This document shows positions 8,197 through 10,552 of a stretch of DNA of 10,552 nt, piece after piece; position 1 is the stretch's first letter; each line of letters begins with the position of its first letter. The stretch spans positions 1 through 10,552 of the forward strand of contig JAMQCK010001231.1 of NCBI GenBank assembly GCA_024196135.1. Direction: 5' to 3'. This stretch comes from Pleurotus ostreatus/Saccharomyces cerevisiae fusant (lineage: Eukaryota > Opisthokonta). The translations under genes and the position numbers were made by a program. A model generated the notes under the pieces. It searched no databases and was not told the DNA's origin. It worked only from the letters and a program-made list of their open reading frames with translations.

Positions 8197-8616
8197 CTAA
8201 ACGGGCTTGTACCAGCGCGGCTCGCGCTCGGCACCCTCCAGACCCAGCTCGTCCGCAATCAGGGCGACAACTTCGGGCGGCGGGGGCACTCTTTGATCGT
8301 CGTCAATGCCCCGATTGTCCGCCAACACCAGCGCGAACGCCATGGCCATGCGCTTCCTATCCTTGTATACCAGCGGGCTGAGTAAGTTTCGCAGGTTATA
8401 CTTGTTGCCAAGTATAGCCTGGAGTCCGTCTGTCTGAAGGACGGAGATATGACTGTCTATATCATCCTCGTTCGAAGTCGGGCAATAATGGCCACAGTAC
8501 TTTTGCGCGACCTCATCGGTGAGAAGAAAACCGAAGACGTGTGGGGTGCGCGGAGGCCGCTGGTTCTGCCAACCGCGGGAGGACGGCAAAGACTCGCTTG
8601 CGATGGAAGCGGCCAT
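8197..8616 (-). CDS. Paralogue B: hypothetical 139-residue protein, unknown family
   Basis: Single-exon model from ATG 8616 (context TTACCATGG) to TAG 8199-8197. The start is favoured because a TATATAAA lies about 50 bases upstream and because the N-terminal length then parallels gene A. The protein has a polar, Ser/Pro/Arg-containing N-terminus, then VFGFLLTDEVAQKYCGHYCP (about 28-47), an acidic EDDIDS stretch, LQTDG, ALVLADN, DDDQRVPPPPEVV, IADELGLEGAEREP and terminal RWYKPV. It aligns with gene A at 62 of the last 80 residues. The acidic, proline-flanked C-terminal half suggests a small soluble protein; nothing points to an enzyme. The frame is open further upstream (to 8913), but that part has no counterpart in A and includes the TATA region. 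Confidence 0.7.
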   Translation of the reverse strand: MAASIASESLPSSRGWQNQRPPRTPHVFGFLLTDEVAQKYCGHYCPTSNEDDIDSHISVLQTDGLQAILGNKYNLRNLLSPLVYKDRKRMAMAFALVLADNRGIDDDQRVPPPPEVVALIADELGLEGAEREPRWYKPV

Positions 8617-9044
8617 GGTAAGCGCTGGCGCTGTGATGGGAAGAGCCAAGAAATCGCGGCGCTGTTTATATAGATCGGCCTGGCGGACCGACGGACCGCA
8701 GAAGGCGACCAAATAGGGGCAATGCATTTTGTCCCTCCTCCAGAGTCCATTGTCCTTCGACACGAGTCTTCGCACCATTGTCTCCGCCCTTTCTAATGGC
8801 GGAACAAGCCGCGCTCGCTTGCTGCGCGCTCTGCTTCTATCTAGATTCAAAAAATAGCGAAGATCGCAACTTAGGTCCATAAGTGCAGGCTCCGAGTGAC
8901 TACTCCCGGCCACAGCGGTCCGTGTGGCGCTATGCGCCGGGCAATCGAGGATATATGTTGCATCTCATTGTTCTACAATGTCTTATAAGCTCGTACGGTG
9001 CGACGACAACCTTCGACACATCACCAGTCCACTTCGGCGCTGTC
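8617..9044. promoter_or_regulatory. Divergent promoter region between gene B and the 400-residue gene
   Basis: This is 428 bases between two divergently transcribed starts. It holds the TATATAAA of gene B and a TATAAG at 8984-8989, about 56 bases before the plus-strand ATG at 9045. Between them lie CATTGT copies at 8748, 8776 and 8966, ACAATG at 8975 and GCAATG at 8719, extending the cluster seen at 7089-7895. The arrangement would allow shared regulation of both genes, which is inference. Confidence 0.45.
8665..8672 (-). promoter_or_regulatory. Probable TATA box of gene B
   Basis: TATATAAA on the minus strand lies 49-56 bases upstream of the ATG at 8616. This is the usual fungal distance once a short leader is allowed for. 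Confidence 0.55.
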
Positions 9045-10500
9045 ATGTCCAACGGTACCGTTCCTCTCGTCTACCAGATCCCCGATGGTCACCATCTCCC
9101 GCCGTACGTCTCCGACGCTACTATTAAAAGGGCCAAGCTGCGCGTACTGTCGTACGAACTGAACCCGCGCAACATCGAGTCCCCCGTGTACTCCCTCTCG
9201 GACAAGACTCTCACGCAGCTCTTTTATCCGTGCCGCGACTTCATCGACAATTGGCCTCAGCATACTATGTCTTGCCCCCGGACCTGGTTCGGTACGTCTG
9301 ATGTGTATCACTGCAGGCAGCCAAAGGACTAACGCGCCCGCCTGTAGGGGAACAAACGGCTGCGCTGTACGACGAGGTGGCGCGTAATCAGCCACCCTCA
9401 CCCTCAGAGAGCTCTGGTCAGTGAAGTAGTGCTCTTACAGTCGATCATGGCCTGAAACTCCCTGTACAGGACCTCAAACTCGGACCGCTGCCGCTGACGC
9501 CCAGAAAGTGAACGTGCCAAGTACGTCAACTTGACGGGCGGCTTCCGTTGTTTTCTGACCAACAGCAGGGCGAGAGGCTGCCGGCGCTGGTCGTGCAGCA
9601 TTACCGACGAAGGCTGTTCCCCCCACGAAAGGTATGCTGATTCATCGTTCATAGTATATAATCATTAATCGACCGTAGTAGGAAACGAGAAGAATGGCAA
9701 GGACGACGATAACCCGGATGAAGAGTTAGATGTAGGAGATGAGACCGAAGATGAAGACGAAGACGACGGTGAGTCTCAAGCTCACGAGCAAATCTAATCG
9801 ACCTTATTCAATCTTAGATAATATGTCGTTGGGCTCTTTCACATCACAGCACGAGGCCGCTCGTATTGACATCATCCCCGATTTTGCCCTGACCTTTCCC
9901 ATCGACATCCGGATGTCGGCGCCTAGGCAGGAGCCTTCTGCTCGGCCACTGACAGCGGAGACGACGGACGCTCGCAGAACTCGCCGACATGCAGCTGCTC
10001 ACCACGTGTACGACGGACGCTTCCTCGTGCACGATGCTGTGTACTTCATCGAAGAGGACAAGAAGCACGTATCCCGTCGGCTTGAACTGCCGTACAACCT
10101 GAAGGAGCTCCCTGGCGCACGCAAGGAGCTCTTCAAGCAAGCGCAGAGCAACCTCAAGCGCTACCTGTTCCTGTACTTTCTCTTGAATCCGCACTGCGCA
10201 AGCGTTGTTGTCCGTGCGGTCTCGGGCACGGCGTGGAAGTGGGCAAACATCGAACGCGACAAGGTACCGTTGTACGTGATCCCCCTCAGGTCGCCCAAAG
10301 GTATCCCGCAACTCGCAGATCTTCCTACGGAGCTGCATAAATCACGCGAACTGGACAAATATTTCGAGAGTTTGGACATCCACGAGGTGGGGACGCAGGA
10401 CTCGGACAACGCCCTGACGGCTATGAGGACCGCAGTCCTTGAGAACATCCGCCTCTATGCGCCATCCCATCGACGAGGTGCATCAGCGGAGTGGATTTAG
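9045..10500 (+). CDS. Hypothetical 400-residue protein, 6 exons; possible PD-(D/E)XK-like fold
   Basis: The exons are 9045-9291, 9348-9416, 9470-9520, 9566-9631, 9682-9768 and 9818-10500, with five introns of 45-56 nt. All have GT-AG ends (donors GTACGT, GTCAGT, GTACGT, GTATGC, GTGAGT), all are phase 1, and the total is 1203 nt in one frame. I recognise no named family. Residues 1-83 (from MSNGTVPLVYQIPDGHHLPP) look folded. Residues about 84-144 form a polar linker, and 145-173 are strongly acidic (ending DETEDEDEDDD). The C-terminal domain contains IIPDFALTF (192-200) and AVYFIEEDKK (247-256), followed by a Q/K-rich helix QAQSNLKRYLFLYF (281-294). A spaced Asp (D195) and E-D-K (253-255) fit the outline of a PD-(D/E)XK nuclease-type core, but this is weak inference. 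ATG 9045 was preferred to ATG 8955, which would add a signal-like leader across the TATAAG. Small alternatives at acceptors (9565 or 9568; 9678 or 9681) remain. Confidence 0.75.
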
Positions 10501-10552
10501 AAGTGGGCATGGAAGTTGTAGCGTCCGATTTGATTGTCTGGTTGGGTGTCGA

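Noticed and set aside
8617..8913. An N-terminal extension of gene B up to 8913
   Set aside because: It would translate through the TATATAAA element and has no counterpart in paralogue A.
5115..9040. Possible transposable element carrying genes A and B
   Set aside because: I found no terminal inverted repeats, target-site duplication, transposase or reverse-transcriptase motif; the A/B similarity is confined to the coding part and about 40 bases after it.
8955..9044. Upstream start at 8955 for the 400-residue gene with a signal-peptide-like leader
   Set aside because: The leader overlaps the TATAAG element and CATTGT motifs, and the residues after 9045 begin like a soluble protein; kept only as a minor alternative.
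9417..9577. Alternative exon-intron layouts in the 400-residue gene using acceptor TTACAG at 9440 or donor GTGAAC at 9508
   Set aside because: They would create a 24-nt intron or break the frame into the acidic exon; the chosen layout is the only one found that keeps phase 1 throughout.
9404..9652. An 82-codon minus-strand open frame with an ATG start, across the introns of the 400-residue gene
   Set aside because: The plus-strand exon chain with five phase-matched introns explains this stretch; the minus-strand frame has no recognisable domain.

Overview
The window reads as nuclear DNA of a basidiomycete, most likely an Agaricomycete. The evidence is short GT-AG introns (mostly 45-80 nt) with CTRAY-like branch sites, one gene split by 16 introns, intron-bearing tRNA genes, an F-box-like protein of the type expanded in mushroom-forming fungi, and no bacterial operon or Shine-Dalgarno layout. 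The species cannot be fixed from the sequence alone.

Layout, left to right. At 1-680 (minus) lies the 5' part of an F-box-like gene that runs off the window. At 681-1360 I see no gene. At 1361-1460 (plus) is tRNA-Ser(GCT) with a 19-nt intron. At 1640-4943 (minus) is a 17-exon gene for a 566-residue amino acid/GABA permease of the APC superfamily. Its exon chain was rebuilt by hand and stays in frame throughout. One of its introns is a GC-AG intron and another carries a 28-bp minisatellite. At 5425-5525 (minus) is tRNA-Trp(CCA) with an intron.

The right half holds less familiar material. Two paralogous small genes on the minus strand, A (6067-6522) and B (8197-8616), match no family I know. 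They share 62 of 80 C-terminal residues, and their similarity continues beyond the stop codon. B is followed in the same frame by a hydrophobic open frame (7780-8196). The hexamer CATTGT/ACAATG is strikingly over-represented between about 7090 and 8980, in the 5' flanks of both A and B. At 9045-10500 (plus) a six-exon gene encodes a 400-residue protein of unknown function. It has an acidic middle segment and a possible degenerate PD-(D/E)XK nuclease-like core.

The genes do not form one pathway: this is an ordinary fungal gene neighbourhood with a local paralogue pair. The most unusual signals are the A/B family with its conserved post-stop segment, the CATTGT cluster, and the 400-residue unknown protein. 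I saw no transposon, CRISPR array or virus-derived gene.
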